Positions 13,109 to 23,459 of a stretch of DNA of 64,000 bases are shown one piece after another. The stretch comes from Kluyvera genomosp. 3. Lineage in GTDB: Bacteria > Pseudomonadota > Gammaproteobacteria > Enterobacterales > Enterobacteriaceae. The translations under genes were made by a program, and so were the position numbers. The notes under the pieces are model-generated. The model did no database searches and was not told the DNA's origin. It saw only the letters and a list, made by a program, of their open reading frames with translations. How positions within the stretch are numbered: position 1 is the first letter of the stretch; each line of letters starts with the position of its first letter. The DNA is taken from positions 3,690,645 through 3,754,644 of the forward strand of contig CP022114.1 of assembly GCA_002211745.1 (NCBI GenBank), written 5' to 3'.

Positions 13109-13134
13109 CGACGCTCCTTGATTATCTACAGAGG

Positions 13135-13163
13135 TAAAAAAGCCTGCTCTGATGAGCAGGCTT
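13135..13163 (-). terminator. Terminator after ganA
   Basis: Perfect 10-bp stem AAGCCTGCTC / GAGCAGGCTT with TGAT loop, followed on the minus strand by a T tract. 15 bp beyond the ganA stop and upstream of the EIIB gene. Confidence 0.88.
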
Positions 13164-13177
13164 GGGATTGCAGCGGA

Positions 13178-15232
13178 TTATGCTTTACGGCGAACGATAC
13201 GGCAGTCCCAGGGTTGCAGCACCAGCTGACCGCTGGCATCAGCGCCTGTCGCGGCATGTTCATAGCCATCCGGCAAGGTAACTGTCTGCGTCTGCGCGGT
13301 AAAGTTCTGCACAAAGACAAAGGCGCTTTCGCCATCGGTACGCGCGGTAGCCACCACCCCAGGTGGAAAGATGCTGGCAACCGCTCGCGGCAGCGCCAGC
13401 TCATCCATTAACGAGGTGAAGAAATCTCGCTGGAACGCCAGATCGTTGCGCGAAGCAATATGCCACGCCTTGCCCTTACCGACGCTATTGACGGTCACGG
13501 CCGGGCGCCCCGCATAGAAATCATCACGATACGCCGCCAGCGTCTGCGCGGTTTCAGGGTGAATCAGTTCACACAGATGGCGCACCTGGTAAGGCCCCTG
13601 CAGTCCAACCATGTTTCCCGCCAACCCTGAACCTGGTTACGCTCGCCGTCGTCCAGACAATCTATCTCTTCCGCCCAAATACCTAACAGCTTGCGCAGCG
13701 GGCCAGGGAAACCGCCCAGGTGGCAGAGATCGCTTTCATTGACGATCCCCGTCCAGTAGGTGGTGACCAGGTGGCCGCCGTTAGCGACAAAGGCTTCAGC
13801 GCGCTCGGCAAAACCATCGCGCACCATATACAGCATTGGCGCAATCACCAGCTGATAGGCGCTGAGATCGCCATCGGCGTCAATCACGTCTACGGCGACC
13901 CCTTGCTCCCAGAACGGACGATAGTGTTCGTTCACCGTCAGCTCATACTCCATACCTTTGTTACGTGGCCCTTGCGCATCGTCCATGGCCCAACGGCTCT
14001 GCTGGTCAAAGATGATGGCGACCTTCGCATCAGTGCGACAGCCGACAACGTCCGGTAGCTGTCTTAAAATATGACCAAGCTGAGTGACCTCGCGGCCAAC
14101 GCGGGTATCGAGATGCCCGACATGATCGATAATCGCACCGTGGAATTTCTCCACCGAACCACGGCTCTTACGCCACTGGAAGTACTGCACGGAATCCGCG
14201 CCGTGGGCTACCGCCTGTAACGAAGAGAGGATGTGCATACCCGGTTTCTTCAGCTTGCTGGTCGGCTGCCAGTTGGTCACACTCGGCGTGGATTCCATCA
14301 GCACGAACGGTTTGCCGCCCTTCAGTGTACGCATCATATCGTGGTACATCGCGGTATAGCAGGCGAGCGTGGTCTCGTCTTTATCGCGATGCCACATTGG
14401 ATAGCTATCCCAGGAGATGAAGTCCAGCGGCTCGGCGAGCTGCGAATAATCGTAATCGTAGAAATACTCCATAAAGTTGGTGGTCACCGGCAGGTCCGGG
14501 TTCACCGCCTTTAATGGCGCAATTTCATGACGACAAAATTCAGTCACCTGCGCGGTGTTAAAACGTCGCCAGTCGAGGTTCAGGCCATGGATAGACACTT
14601 CCCCCTGCGGCGACGGTGATTCAATCTGCTCCCAGTCGGTATAGGTGTGGCTCCAGAAGGCGCTCCACCAGGCGTGGTTCAGATTATCGAGCGTCTTATA
14701 ACGCGCCTTCAGCCAGTCGCGAAACTTAGCCTGACAACGCGGGCAGTGGCACTCGCCGCCGTATTCATTGGAAATATGCCAGCCCAGCACCGCCGGGTGC
14801 TGTGAATAGCGTTCCGCCAGCAGCGTATTGATTTTTAGCGTCTTCTCGCGGTAAACCGGCGAGGTCATACAGTGATTATGGCGACCGCCGTGCAGCGCCG
14901 GCACGCGGTCACGCCCACGCGCAACACTTCCGGATAGGCTTTTGACATCCACGCCGGACGCGCGCCGCTTGGGGTGGCTAAAAAAACATGTATCCCGGCG
15001 GCATACAGTTTATCAATAACATTATCCAGCCAGGCGAAATCAAATACGCCTTCTTGCGGCTCAAGTTTGGCCCAGCTAAATATCCCCACCGACATGACAT
15101 TACAGTTTGCCTGCTGCATCATCGTAATATCCTGGTCGATAATACCGGGATAATTCTCCCATTGCTCCGGGTTATAATCTGCACCATGCAATAGCGCATT
15201 AACCTTCGGCTCAAAGGCGGAAATTTTTTCAT
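13178..15232 (-). CDS. ganA: GH42 beta-galactosidase (three breaks)
   Basis: Intracellular family GH42 beta-galactosidase that would release galactose from imported galacto-oligosaccharides. N-terminal HGADYNPEQWENYPGIIDQD. Acid/base Glu in WHISNEYGG, nucleophile Glu in FVLMESTPSVTNWQ. Zinc-type cysteine cluster GECHCPRCQAKF. Corrected length about 685 residues, typical. Breaks near 15226 (six A on the coding strand for seven, right after the start codon), 14915 (GGG for GGGG: LRVGRDRVPAL) and 13626 (GGG for GGGG: QGLAGNMVG). The A-run loss is one of the few not in G/C. Start ATG at 15232 after CAGGA. 28 bp downstream of ganB in the same operon. Confidence 0.9.
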
Positions 15233-15260
15233 AATAAAATCCTGAAAAAGAGTGTTCAAA

Positions 15261-16461
15261 TTAATTAAATACTTTTACCGACGGCAAGACTTTCCCTTTA
15301 CAGTCAAATAGCGCCTGATTTTCGCGCGCATTACCTTCTTTCCATTCATCATGGATATATTTCATGCCCGCTTTTGTAGCCCAGGTATTTCCCGGAACGG
15401 CAATCCAGGTTGGCTCCCAATAAAAAATGCCTTTGCCTCGATTATCGGGAACATCAATAATGGCCTGCATCAAGTCATGAATATAGTTATATTGCCCTGA
15501 ACCGTGCCCGGATAACCACCGTCTTTCTCTTCTTTCGCCTGGAAGCTGTTTTCCGCGTTATCGCAGTTCTCCAGGGTATAGCCGTAGGCGGCTTCGACCA
15601 CGATGACATCTTTGTTGTAGCGTTTGCTGATGTCATCCATGTTGGCCTTCAATGCGCTGATAGGGCCATTCCAGTAGGTATACATCGACAGGCCAATCAC
15701 GTCATACGGCACGTTGCGCTTGCTGATTTCATCAAACCACCAGCGGAAAGTGTCGTTTTTAGTGCCTTCAGCCAGGTGGAGCATAATTTTAACCTGCTCG
15801 CCGTCCTTCAGATTCTCTTTAAGCCCGGAAATCGCCGCATTCAGCAGGCCAGCTAAACGGTCAAATTCGCCGCCGCCCTGCCCCAGCTTTTGCCTTCCGG
15901 CCAGAGAATACCGCCGTTAATTTCGTTTCCAATCTGCACCATATCCGGCAGCACGCCCTCTTTTTTGAAGCGGGCAATAGTGTCGCGGGTATAGTTGTGA
16001 ATCTCGGTTTTCAGCTGCGGGTAGTCCATCTTTTCCCAGGCTTTTGGTTTGTACTGCTTGCCTGGATCGGTCCAGAAATCACTGTAGTGGAAGTCCAGCA
16101 GCAGCTTCATACCCTGCGCTTTTGCTCGCTTCGCCAGCGCCAGCGTACTGGCGAGATCGTTATCACCACCGCCATACGCGTTGCCGTCGGCATCTTTCGG
16201 GTCAACCCACAGGCGCAGACGAACGTAGTTCACGCCGTTGGCTTTGAGAATAGCCAGCGCGTCCTGTGGCTGGTTTTGTTCATTATAGAAACGAGCACCA
16301 TGCTTCTCGGCATCCAGCAGCGTCGAAATATCCGCACCTTTAATAAAGTCCGCTGGCATCGCGTTAAACGGCTTCGTTTGCAGCGCCTCGGCCGCAAACG
16401 ACGATGCGGAAAAACTACAGGAGAGACAAACAGCAAGCAAAGCGGGTGCAAATCTTTTCAT
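15261..16461 (-). CDS. ganB: GH53 endo-beta-1,4-galactanase (two breaks)
   Basis: Secreted or periplasmic arabinogalactan endo-1,4-galactanase that cuts type I galactan (pectin side chains) into oligomers. Signal peptide MKRFAPALLAVCLSCSFSAS, cleaved near SFA-A. GH53 landmarks: FIKGADISTLLDAEKHGARF, NYVRLRLWVDP, LLLDFHYSDFWTDPG, acid/base Glu in VQIGNEINGGILWP, probable nucleophile Glu in VVEAAYGYT. Breaks near 15892 (four C for five: KSWGQGGGEFDRL) and 15496 (CCC on this side lacks nothing else; one G lost in the QGQYNYIHDL segment). Corrected length 400 residues. Its ATG is 4 bp downstream of the ganG stop region, so the genes are tightly packed. Confidence 0.9.
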
Positions 16462-16465
16462 GTGG

Positions 16466-17314
16466 TTATCCTTTGGTGCTGCCGGAGGTCAGGCCGGACA
16501 CGAAGTATTTCTGTAATGCCAGATAGAGAATCGCCACCGGTACGGCAATCAATACGGCTCCTGCCGCGTAGGTGGTGTAACTGGCGCCCATTTTTTGCGC
16601 CACCAGGTTGTATAACCCGATAGGCAGCGTGTATTTATCCGGCGTACGCAGGATGGTGCTGGAGAGAATGAAATCCCCCAGCGGGCCGGTGAAGGAAAAC
16701 AGCGCCACCACCGCCACAATCGGCTTCGACAGCGGCATGATTATCTCGATAAAGATGCGGAAGTTACTCGCCCGTCCATGCGCGCGGACTCATCAAGATC
16801 TTTGGGGATCGCGTCGAGATAGCCTTTCATCAGATAGGTATTCATCGGGATCATCCCGCCACGTAGATCAGCACCAGCGCGAAGTGGCTGTTAATCAGCC
16901 CAGCAGCTGAGAGAGCACGAAAATGGCGATCAGCGCGGAAAACTGCGGGATCATCTGCAGCAGTAAAAACAGCATCAGCCCGTTCTGCCGCCCTTTAAAG
17001 CGAAAGCGCGAGAACGCGTAGGCGGTGAAGCTGACACTGATCAGCGTCAGTACCATGGTCAGGAAGCTGATTTTCATCGAGTTCCAGTACCAGGTCATGT
17101 AGTTCACCTGGCCGTTAAACAGATCCGCGTAATGCTGGAATGACAGATTCTCCGGAATAATGGAGGTACTCAACAGGCTGTTACCGGCGTTGAGCGACGC
17201 GCCAATGGTCCAGATCAGCGGGTAAATAATGATGGTGGAAACCAGCACGATAACCAGCCAGGAGAGCGAGAGACGCACCCATTTTTCACGTTTGATACTT
17301 TGTGATTTAGCCAT
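16466..17314 (-). CDS. ganG: MalG-type ABC permease of the galactan importer (three breaks)
   Basis: Inner-membrane permease of a carbohydrate ABC importer (MalG family). N-terminal [20 protein letters not shown] membrane segment, then the family region [32 protein letters not shown], and the cytoplasmic EAA loop ([20 protein letters not shown]) that docks on the ATPase. C-terminal [17 protein letters not shown] resembles MalG's end. One G appears lost near 16773, 16861 and 16900. Corrected length 283 residues. Starts 9 bp after the permease ganF stop and just precedes ganB. With ganE, ganF and the divergent ATPase it forms one transporter. Confidence 0.87.
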
Positions 17315-17323
17315 GTGATTCCC

Positions 17324-18632
17324 TTACGCCATATCGTCATTTTTGAAGGATTTCGTGGCGCGGAACTGCCACAACGCCAGCCCGACGACAAAAATCGACA
17401 GCAGGATGGTAATGGTTGCCGCAATGGCGTACTGGGAAGAGGACATAGTCAGCTTATAGATCCACGACACCAGAATATCCGTACCGCCCGCGTTCGACCC
17501 AGCCACCGCCGGCCCACCGTTGTTAAACAAGTAGATGATGTTGAAGTTGTTAAAGTTGAAGGTGTATTGCGTGATGATGATGGGCGCAATCGAGTACAGC
17601 ACCAGCGGCAGCGTAATCGTGCGCAGTTTGGTGGTGGTGCTGGCACCGTCCATCGTCGCCGCTTCGTAGAGATCGTCAGGAATCGCCTGCAATACCCCGT
17701 GGTCATGGCAAACACAAACGGGAAGCCAAGCCAGGTCTGCATCATAATCAGCGCGGTCTTGGTCCAGAACGGATCGGTCATCCACGCTTTCGGGCTGATA
17801 CCGAAGAACGCCAGAATTGCGTTGTTAATGACCCCGAAAGAGTCGTTAAACATCCCGGCAAACACCAGAATGGTGACAAAGCCCGGCACCGCCCACGGCA
17901 GAATAAAGATAGTCCGGATAAGCGGCTTAAAGCGCAGATCCTTCTGGTTCACCAGAATCGCCAGCAGCACGCCCACGGTACATTGCAGCGTGGTAGCCAG
18001 CAGCGTCCAGACCACCGTCCACTGCAGCACATCAAAGAAGGTCGAACGCCAGATGGACAGCGTGAAAATATTGACGAAGTTCTTAAGCCCTACCCAGTCC
18101 ACCAACTTTGCCGGCGGCGTGTGGTAAAGGTTGTAGTTGGTAAAGGCGATGGCAAAACCAAACAGGATCGGGAAAATCACCACGAATACCAGCAGGATGA
18201 ACCCAGGGGTGATCATGAGATAGGGAAAGCCATCGCTCAGCAGCATCTGATACTGCTTGCGCACGCTGTTCAGCTGCTGGCCTTCATCGCGCTTCTTGCC
18301 GTTGACCCACGCATCACGCAAGGAGAGGTAATAGACGGTAACGCCAAAGGCGACAATCAGGACGCTGATAATCCCTTCCGCTAACAGGAAAATAGAGTTA
18401 TCGCGCGGTACCTCTTCTCCCAACGTGTATAGCCCCACAGCCCTTCACGCAAGAAATCATAAAACACCCCCATAAAGCTGCTGAGCAGCACCAGGAAGAT
18501 AAGTCCCTTTAGCCACTGGCGGTGATAGAACTGGCCAAAGCCAGGCACAATGGCCAACAACAGGCCGCACCACGCATGGCGACCAGCCCCTGCGCTCTGT
18601 TTACATTTTCGCTTGGATTGATAATCACACAC
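17324..18632 (-). CDS. ganF: MalF-type ABC permease of the galactan importer (two or three breaks)
   Basis: Partner permease, MalF family. Early segment LLLAIVPGFGQFYHRQWLKG is typical of MalF-like galactan/cyclodextrin permeases, followed by several membrane helices (GFPYLMITPGFILLVFVVIF, FILPWAVPGFVTILVFAGMF) and the EAA loop (DLYEAATMDGASTTTKLRTI). Breaks near 18431 (four C for five) and 17697 (four C for five). Start is uncertain: GTG at 18632 is in frame as written but only 2 bp from AAGGAG. GTG at 18628 has better spacing (6 bp) and would be in frame if another G is missing from the four-G run near 18590. Corrected length about 435 residues. Confidence 0.86.
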
Positions 18633-18681
18633 GGCTCCTTCTTAAAACGGGAGGTCCCCCTCCCGTCCGTGACGTCAGCGC

Positions 18682-19913
18682 TTACTGGTTACTCGCCTGC
18701 ATGGCTTCGATCTGCATCTTGACCTGTTTTTCGGCGTTATCGAGCGCCGCTTTCGGCTCTTGCTTACCGGTGAGGCTCAGCTCGAGCGCCGCGTTGGCCG
18801 GCCCCCACACTTCGCCCATTTCCGGAATACCCGGCATTGCCGTCGCGCGCGCCGCCTGCACCGCCACGGCGCTGGCTTTCTCATCGTTTTTGATAATCGG
18901 ATCGTCAATCATCGCCTTCTGCGGCGGGATCTCACGGGTTGCGATATAGCGTGTTTTCACGTACTGCGGCTGGTTGATAAACGAGATGAACTTCTGCGCC
19001 ATCTCCTTATCTTTACTCCAGGTCGACACCACGTAGCCCTTCACGCCAAGGAAGGAGCTCATCGGTTTACCATCCGGCAGGTTTGGCAGCGGTGCCACGC
19101 CGTAGTTGATGCCCGCCGCTTCATACGGTTGGAAAGCCCACGGTCCGTTGATAACTGCCGCCGCTTTCTTCTCGGTGAACAGCGAATCAATGGCGTTCAG
19201 ACCGTTGTCGCCAATAATCCCCGCAGGGAACACGCCGTCGGCATAGAATTTTTTCAGGTAAGTGACGGCTTCAACGGCACCAGGCTTGTTCAGACCGACA
19301 TCCTCTGCGTTGTAGCCGCCTTTGCCGTTATCGCCAAAGATATAGCCGCCCATCGGGCCAATCGCGCCCCAGCTGTAGTAAATCTGGTCGAACTTGGCGA
19401 GCAGCCCGTATTTGTTCTGCGCACGCTGGGTTTTCGAATAGTCATACCATTCCGGAAGGCTGGCCAGCGGCTTATCGATTAAATCTTTGTTGTAAATCAG
19501 CACCAGCGTTTCGACCGCTTTCGGCACACCATACAGAGCGTTGTCCATACGAAAAGCGTTAATCGATGCAGGGGTAAACTCATCAATTTGCTTCTGGTCA
19601 AGCTTCAGCGGCGACAGCAGCCCCTGAACCACCGCGCCACCGAGCTGATCGTTTGGAATAACCAGAACATCAGGGCCAATCCCTGCCGGGCCATCAAGGC
19701 GCAGTTTTTCCAGCTGCTGCGCGTAGGGCATCTCCTGCACGTTGACCTTAACGTCATACTGTTTTTCGAAATCAGCGATAGCATCCTTAATTCCGGCGGA
19801 TTTCTTTATGTCTTCCCAGACGTTAAGCTGCGTAGCCGCGTGAGCCTGCAGGCTAATCAACTGCCCGCGGCCAGAGTGGTAAGGACAAGTGCGGCAATAG
19901 TGTTCTTTTTCAT
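18682..19913 (-). CDS. ganE: MalE-type sugar-binding protein of the galactan importer (one break)
   Basis: Periplasmic solute-binding protein for galacto-oligosaccharide import. Signal peptide MKKNTIAALVLTTLAAGQLI, cleaved near AHA-A. Mature protein has QLNVWEDIKKSAGIKDAIAD, VKVNVQEMPYAQQLEKL and GPDVLVIPNDQLGGAVVQG, like MalE. A CCC near 19864 should be CCCC; without it the signal peptide is out of frame with the mature protein. Corrected length 410 residues. First gene of the minus-strand operon (ganE-F-G-B-A), divergent from the ATPase gene across 346 bp. About 50 bp separates it from ganF. Confidence 0.9.
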
Positions 19914-20259
19914 TATCAACCTCATGTGAAGGTGTAACAATTTATCGTTTTTGACTACAGGGTACAGAACGCTGTGATACGTATAATGCTTGTTTAGCAC
20001 CGAGTTACTCGGCCGCCTTTACTTTGTTATACGCTACGCTTTGAGTAATGATAAAACCACTAACAACTGCGAGTTGTGTGATCGTGATTGCAGAAATGAA
20101 ACATCGATATAGGGCACGTAATTAGCGGAAGTTATAGTCTTTCCAAGATTTTTACGCTGTTGAGCATCGCCTGACTGAATTGTAATACGTAATACACAAA
20201 TGACATTCAGCGGCCCTCCTCCAACGGCAGGCAAAGGTTAACAACTTCGGGGAACGTCG
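19914..20259. promoter_or_regulatory. Divergent control region ganE / ATPase gene
   Basis: 346 bp without a gene. Must hold promoters for both the minus-strand ganEFGBA operon and the plus-strand ATPase. I see TGTGA-containing strings (about 19973 and 20080) that could be half CRP sites but no convincing full CRP or LacI-type operator. A short minus-strand frame (20034-20234) looks like chance. Confidence 0.45.
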
Positions 20260-21368
20260 ATGTCTAATATCCGACTGAGGAACGTAACAAAACGCTTTGG
20301 CAGCACCGTCACGCTGCATAATGTCAATCTCGATATTGAAGACGGCGAATTTGCCGTGTTTGTCGGCCCATCCGGCTGCGGCAAGTCAACGCTGCTGCGG
20401 ATGATTGCAGGGCTGGAAGAGGTCAGCGACGGCGAAGTGCTGATCGGCGACGAAGTCATGAACGATGTCGCGCCGTCGCACCGCGGTGTGGCGATGGTAT
20501 TCCAGTCTTACGCGCTCTACCCACACATGACCGTCGCCGAGAACATGGGCTACGGCCTGAAAGTGAACAAAGTGCCGAAAGACGATATTCGTCGTCAGGT
20601 CGAAATGGTCGCCAAAACACTACAGCTTTCTCACCTGCTGGATCGTAAACCAAAGCAACTTTCCGGCGGCCAGCGTCAGCGTGTGGCCATTGGGCGTGCT
20701 ATCGTGCGTAACCCTCGCGTTTTTATGTTCGATGAGCCGCTGTCAAACCTCGACGCCGAACTGCGCGTGGATATGCGTCTGCACATTGCGCGCCTGCACC
20801 AGGAGCTGAAAACCACCATGGTGTATGTCACCCACGATCAGGTCGAAGCAATGACGCTGGCCGATAAAATCGTGGTGATGAACTACGGTAAGGTTGAGCA
20901 GATGGGTTCACCGATGGATCTTTACTACAATCCGATCAATAAGTTCGTCGCCGGGTTCATCGGCTCACCGAAGATGAACTTCCTGCCCGCTACCGTTGCC
21001 GACTGGCAGCCAGGCTCGCTGACCGTGAAACTCGCCCAGCAACATACGCTGACGCTGGCTATAGAGACCACCCCACTCACGCCGGGCGCCACCGTCACGC
21101 TGGGCATTCGCCCGGAGCATCTCTCAACCAACACCACAAGCGGGACGGTACTGGCCTTTAACTGTGAAGTGGTCGAGCGTCTTGGCAACAATACCTATCT
21201 GTTCGGTCAGTGCTACGGCCACGATAACGTGAAAATTCTGCTGCCGGGGACGTTCATTTCCGCCCATGGCAGCAAATTGACCTCGCATTCGATAACCAGC
21301 ACTGCATGATCTTTGACGAAGATGGCCTGCGCATCAGCGCAGATATTGCCGCGCCGAATCAGCATTAA
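20260..21368 (+). CDS. MalK-type ATPase of the galactan importer (one break)
   Basis: Cytoplasmic ATPase that energises sugar import. Walker [10 protein letters not shown] (about residues 37-45), Q-loop [10 protein letters not shown], signature LSGGQRQR, Walker [13 protein letters not shown], switch His in [11 protein letters not shown]. Then the regulatory TOBE domain ([23 protein letters not shown]). A run of four G near 21247 should be five, restoring …[15 protein letters not shown]… and an end at 21368, 369 residues, normal for MalK-like subunits. Transcribed away from ganE. Likely serves GanF/GanG; could be shared with other MalFG-type systems. Confidence 0.9.
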
Positions 21369-21379
21369 TCCCTTCTCGC

Positions 21380-21405
21380 GCGCACGGCCTTGTGCCGTGC
21401 GCTTT
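21380..21405 (+). terminator. Terminator after the ATPase gene
   Basis: Perfect 9-bp stem GCGCACGGC / GCCGTGCGC, 5-base loop, followed by only three T. Twelve bp after the stop. Confidence 0.65.
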
Positions 21406-21453
21406 AGCAAAATTTCGCAAAAGCTCAGACCCTCCCGCAGTTCTAAATTAGAA

Positions 21454-21465
21454 AATAACGTTATT
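21454..21465. promoter_or_regulatory. Palindrome upstream of the Cys-rich leader
   Basis: Perfect 12-bp palindrome AATAACGTTATT, 57 bp before the leader frame. In the right place for a promoter-proximal regulator site of the oxygenase/Met-type transporter operon. The cognate protein is not identified. Confidence 0.4.
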
Positions 21466-21521
21466 GGTCGCCTCCTCCGCCATCAGGCAGTCTGTCTCCA
21501 TTAACCCAAAGGAGATATCCC

Positions 21522-21653
21522 ATGCAGCGCTGTTGTTGTCATCCCGCATTCGCACCACCTGAATACCACGGCATTCATCTGCAAAATGGAGAGCACCATG
21601 AGTCTGACCACCCTGCCAATCCTCAGCCTGGCCCGCTATCATCAGCCATCTGA
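21522..21653 (+). CDS. Candidate cysteine-rich leader peptide of the oxygenase/transporter operon
   Basis: Short frame beginning MQRCCCHP, with three consecutive TGT cysteine codons at codons 4-6, behind a very strong ribosome site (AAAGGAGATATCCC-ATG). As written it runs 43 codons and overlaps the oxygenase start. If one C is missing from the CCC at 21543-21545, as is common in this window, it instead stops at the TGA at 21561 after 13 residues, MQRCCCHPRIRTT, which looks like a typical leader. Consecutive codons for a limiting amino acid in front of a sulfur-related operon suggest cysteine-sensing attenuation or translational coupling. No protein homology claimed. Confidence 0.5.
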   Translation: MQRCCCHPAFAPPEYHGIHLQNGEHHESDHPANPQPGPLSSAI

Positions 21654-22628
21654 GCGCGCTGAATTTCTGCAAGAGCTTCGCCACGCAGCCCGCGACGTTG
21701 GCTTTTTTTATCTGACCGATCACGGCATCAACGACGCCCTACAGCAGTCGTTACAGTCTGAATCCCGCCGCTTTTTCGCCCTGTCCGACGAACAAAAACA
21801 GCAGGTGGCGATGATTCACTCCCCGCATTTTCGTGGCTACAACCGCAGCGCCGCCGAGCTCACCCGCGGGCAACCAGACTGGCGAGAACAGTTTGATATC
21901 GGCGCGGAACGCCAGGCGATTACCCTAAGGGAACACGATCCACGCTGGCTGCAATTACAGGGCCAAATCTGTGGCCCGAATCGCTGCCGACGTTGCGCCC
22001 GGTTCTACTGCAATGGCAACGCGCGATGACCGAGATGGCCATGACGCTACTGCGCGCCTTTGCCGAGTCGCTCCAGCTGCCGCCGGAAGCCTTCGATACC
22101 CTGTACGGCGAAAAGCCGAACGAACATATCAAACTGATTCGCTATCCGGGCCAGCAGGAGACGCAGAACAGCACCCAGGGTGTTGGTGCGCACAAAGATT
22201 CCGGCTTCCTGAGCTTCCTGCTGCAAGATGACCAGAAAGGTCTACAGGTGGAGGTCAGCGACGGTCAGTGGATCGATGCGGTCCCGCTGCCCGGCAGCTT
22301 TGTGGTGAACATTGGCGAACTGCTGGAGCTGGCGACCAATGGCTATCTGCGCGCTACCGTCCATCGCGTGGTGACGCCACCAGCCAATCAGCAGCGCCTG
22401 TCTATCGCCTTCTTCCTCGGCGCTCAGCTGGACGCCGTGGTGCCTGTTTACTCGCTGCCTGAAACGCTGGCGCGGGAAGCCAACGGGCCACAAAGCGATC
22501 CGCAGAATCCACTGCTACGCGATGTGGGCTGGAACTATCTGAAAGGCCGCCTGCGATCCCACCCGGACGTGGCAGAACGCTATTACCGTGATGTGCTGCG
22601 CGCCCGCAGCGAACAACTGATTGCCTGA
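21598..22628 (+). CDS. Isopenicillin N synthase-like Fe(II)/2-oxoglutarate oxygenase (one break)
   Basis: Non-haem iron oxygenase of the 2OG-Fe(II) superfamily. N-terminal DIOX_N region (LPILSLARYHQPSERAEFLQ, DVGFFYLTDHGIND, HFRGYNRSAAELTRGQPDWR). Iron ligands: HxD in VGAHKDSGFLSFLLQ (about residue 198) and distal His in YLRATVHRVV (about residue 257), plus the 2OG-binding RxS in QRLSIAFFLG. A G/C is lost near 21961 (LQGPNLWPESL). Corrected length 343. ATG at 21598 is 6 bp after GGAG. First structural gene before a MetQNI-type importer, so the substrate is probably an imported sulfur compound; the exact substrate is unknown. Confidence 0.85.
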
Positions 22629-22653
22629 CACCAAAACAATAAGGAAACACACC

Positions 22654-23459
22654 ATGAAACATGCCGCATTCAAACTGGCAGGGTTGCACTGTCTCTTTCT
22701 CTGGCCTGGAGCGCATCAGCCGAGCCGCTGCGTATCGCTGCTGACCCGGTTCCACATGCAGAAATCCTTAACTTTATTAAGAAACAGGATCCGAAGCTGG
22801 ATCTGAAAATCGTCGAGCTGACCAGCGGCGTTAACGCCAACGAACTGCTGGCCAATGGCGACGTCGACGCCAACTACTTCCAGCACGTGCCGTATCTAAA
22901 AGATCAGGAAAAAGCGTTGGGTAAAACCTTCGCCGTCGCCGCGACGGTGCACATTGAGCCGTTGGGCATCTATTCGCACAAGCATAAAGATCTGCAGTCG
23001 CTGCCGGAAGGCGCCACCGTGGCGGTACCGAACAACACCACCAACCTGAGCCGCGCGCTGTTCCTGCTGCAAAGCAAAGGGCTGATTAAGCTCGCGGCCA
23101 AATTTACCGACCCGGCCACCACGCTGGCAACGCCAAAAGATATCGTTGAGAACCCGCATAAGCTGAAGATTCTGGAAGTGGAATCGCCGCAGATCCCGCG
23201 CTCGCTGGATGACGTCGATCTGGCGGTGATCAACGGTAACTACGCGCTGGAAGCTGGGCTGACGCCGGCGAAAGACGCGCTGGGGCTGGAGAGCGCCGAA
23301 CATAACCCGTATGCCAATATTCTGGTCACCAACCCGCAACTGGCTAACGATCCGCGCATCAAAGAGCTGGCGAAAGATCTGACCTCGCCGCAGGTGGCGG
23401 AATTTATTCGCCAGCACTATAACGGCTCAGTGATCCCGGTTAGCGCGCCACAGTCATGA
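22654..23459 (+). CDS. MetQ-type substrate-binding protein (one break)
   Basis: Periplasmic NlpA/MetQ-family binding protein. Signal peptide [20 protein letters not shown], cleaved near ASA-E, with no lipobox, unlike E. coli MetQ. Mature features: [77 protein letters not shown] is lost near 22686 in the signal region. Corrected length 268. Stop overlaps the ATPase start by 4 bp (ATGA). The divergence from true MetQ and the oxygenase partner argue for a methionine-related or other organosulfur ligand, not necessarily methionine itself. Confidence 0.86.

Noticed and set aside
20034-20234. Small minus-strand frame in the ganE/ATPase divergent region
   Set aside because: No ribosome site or similarity; lies in a promoter region.
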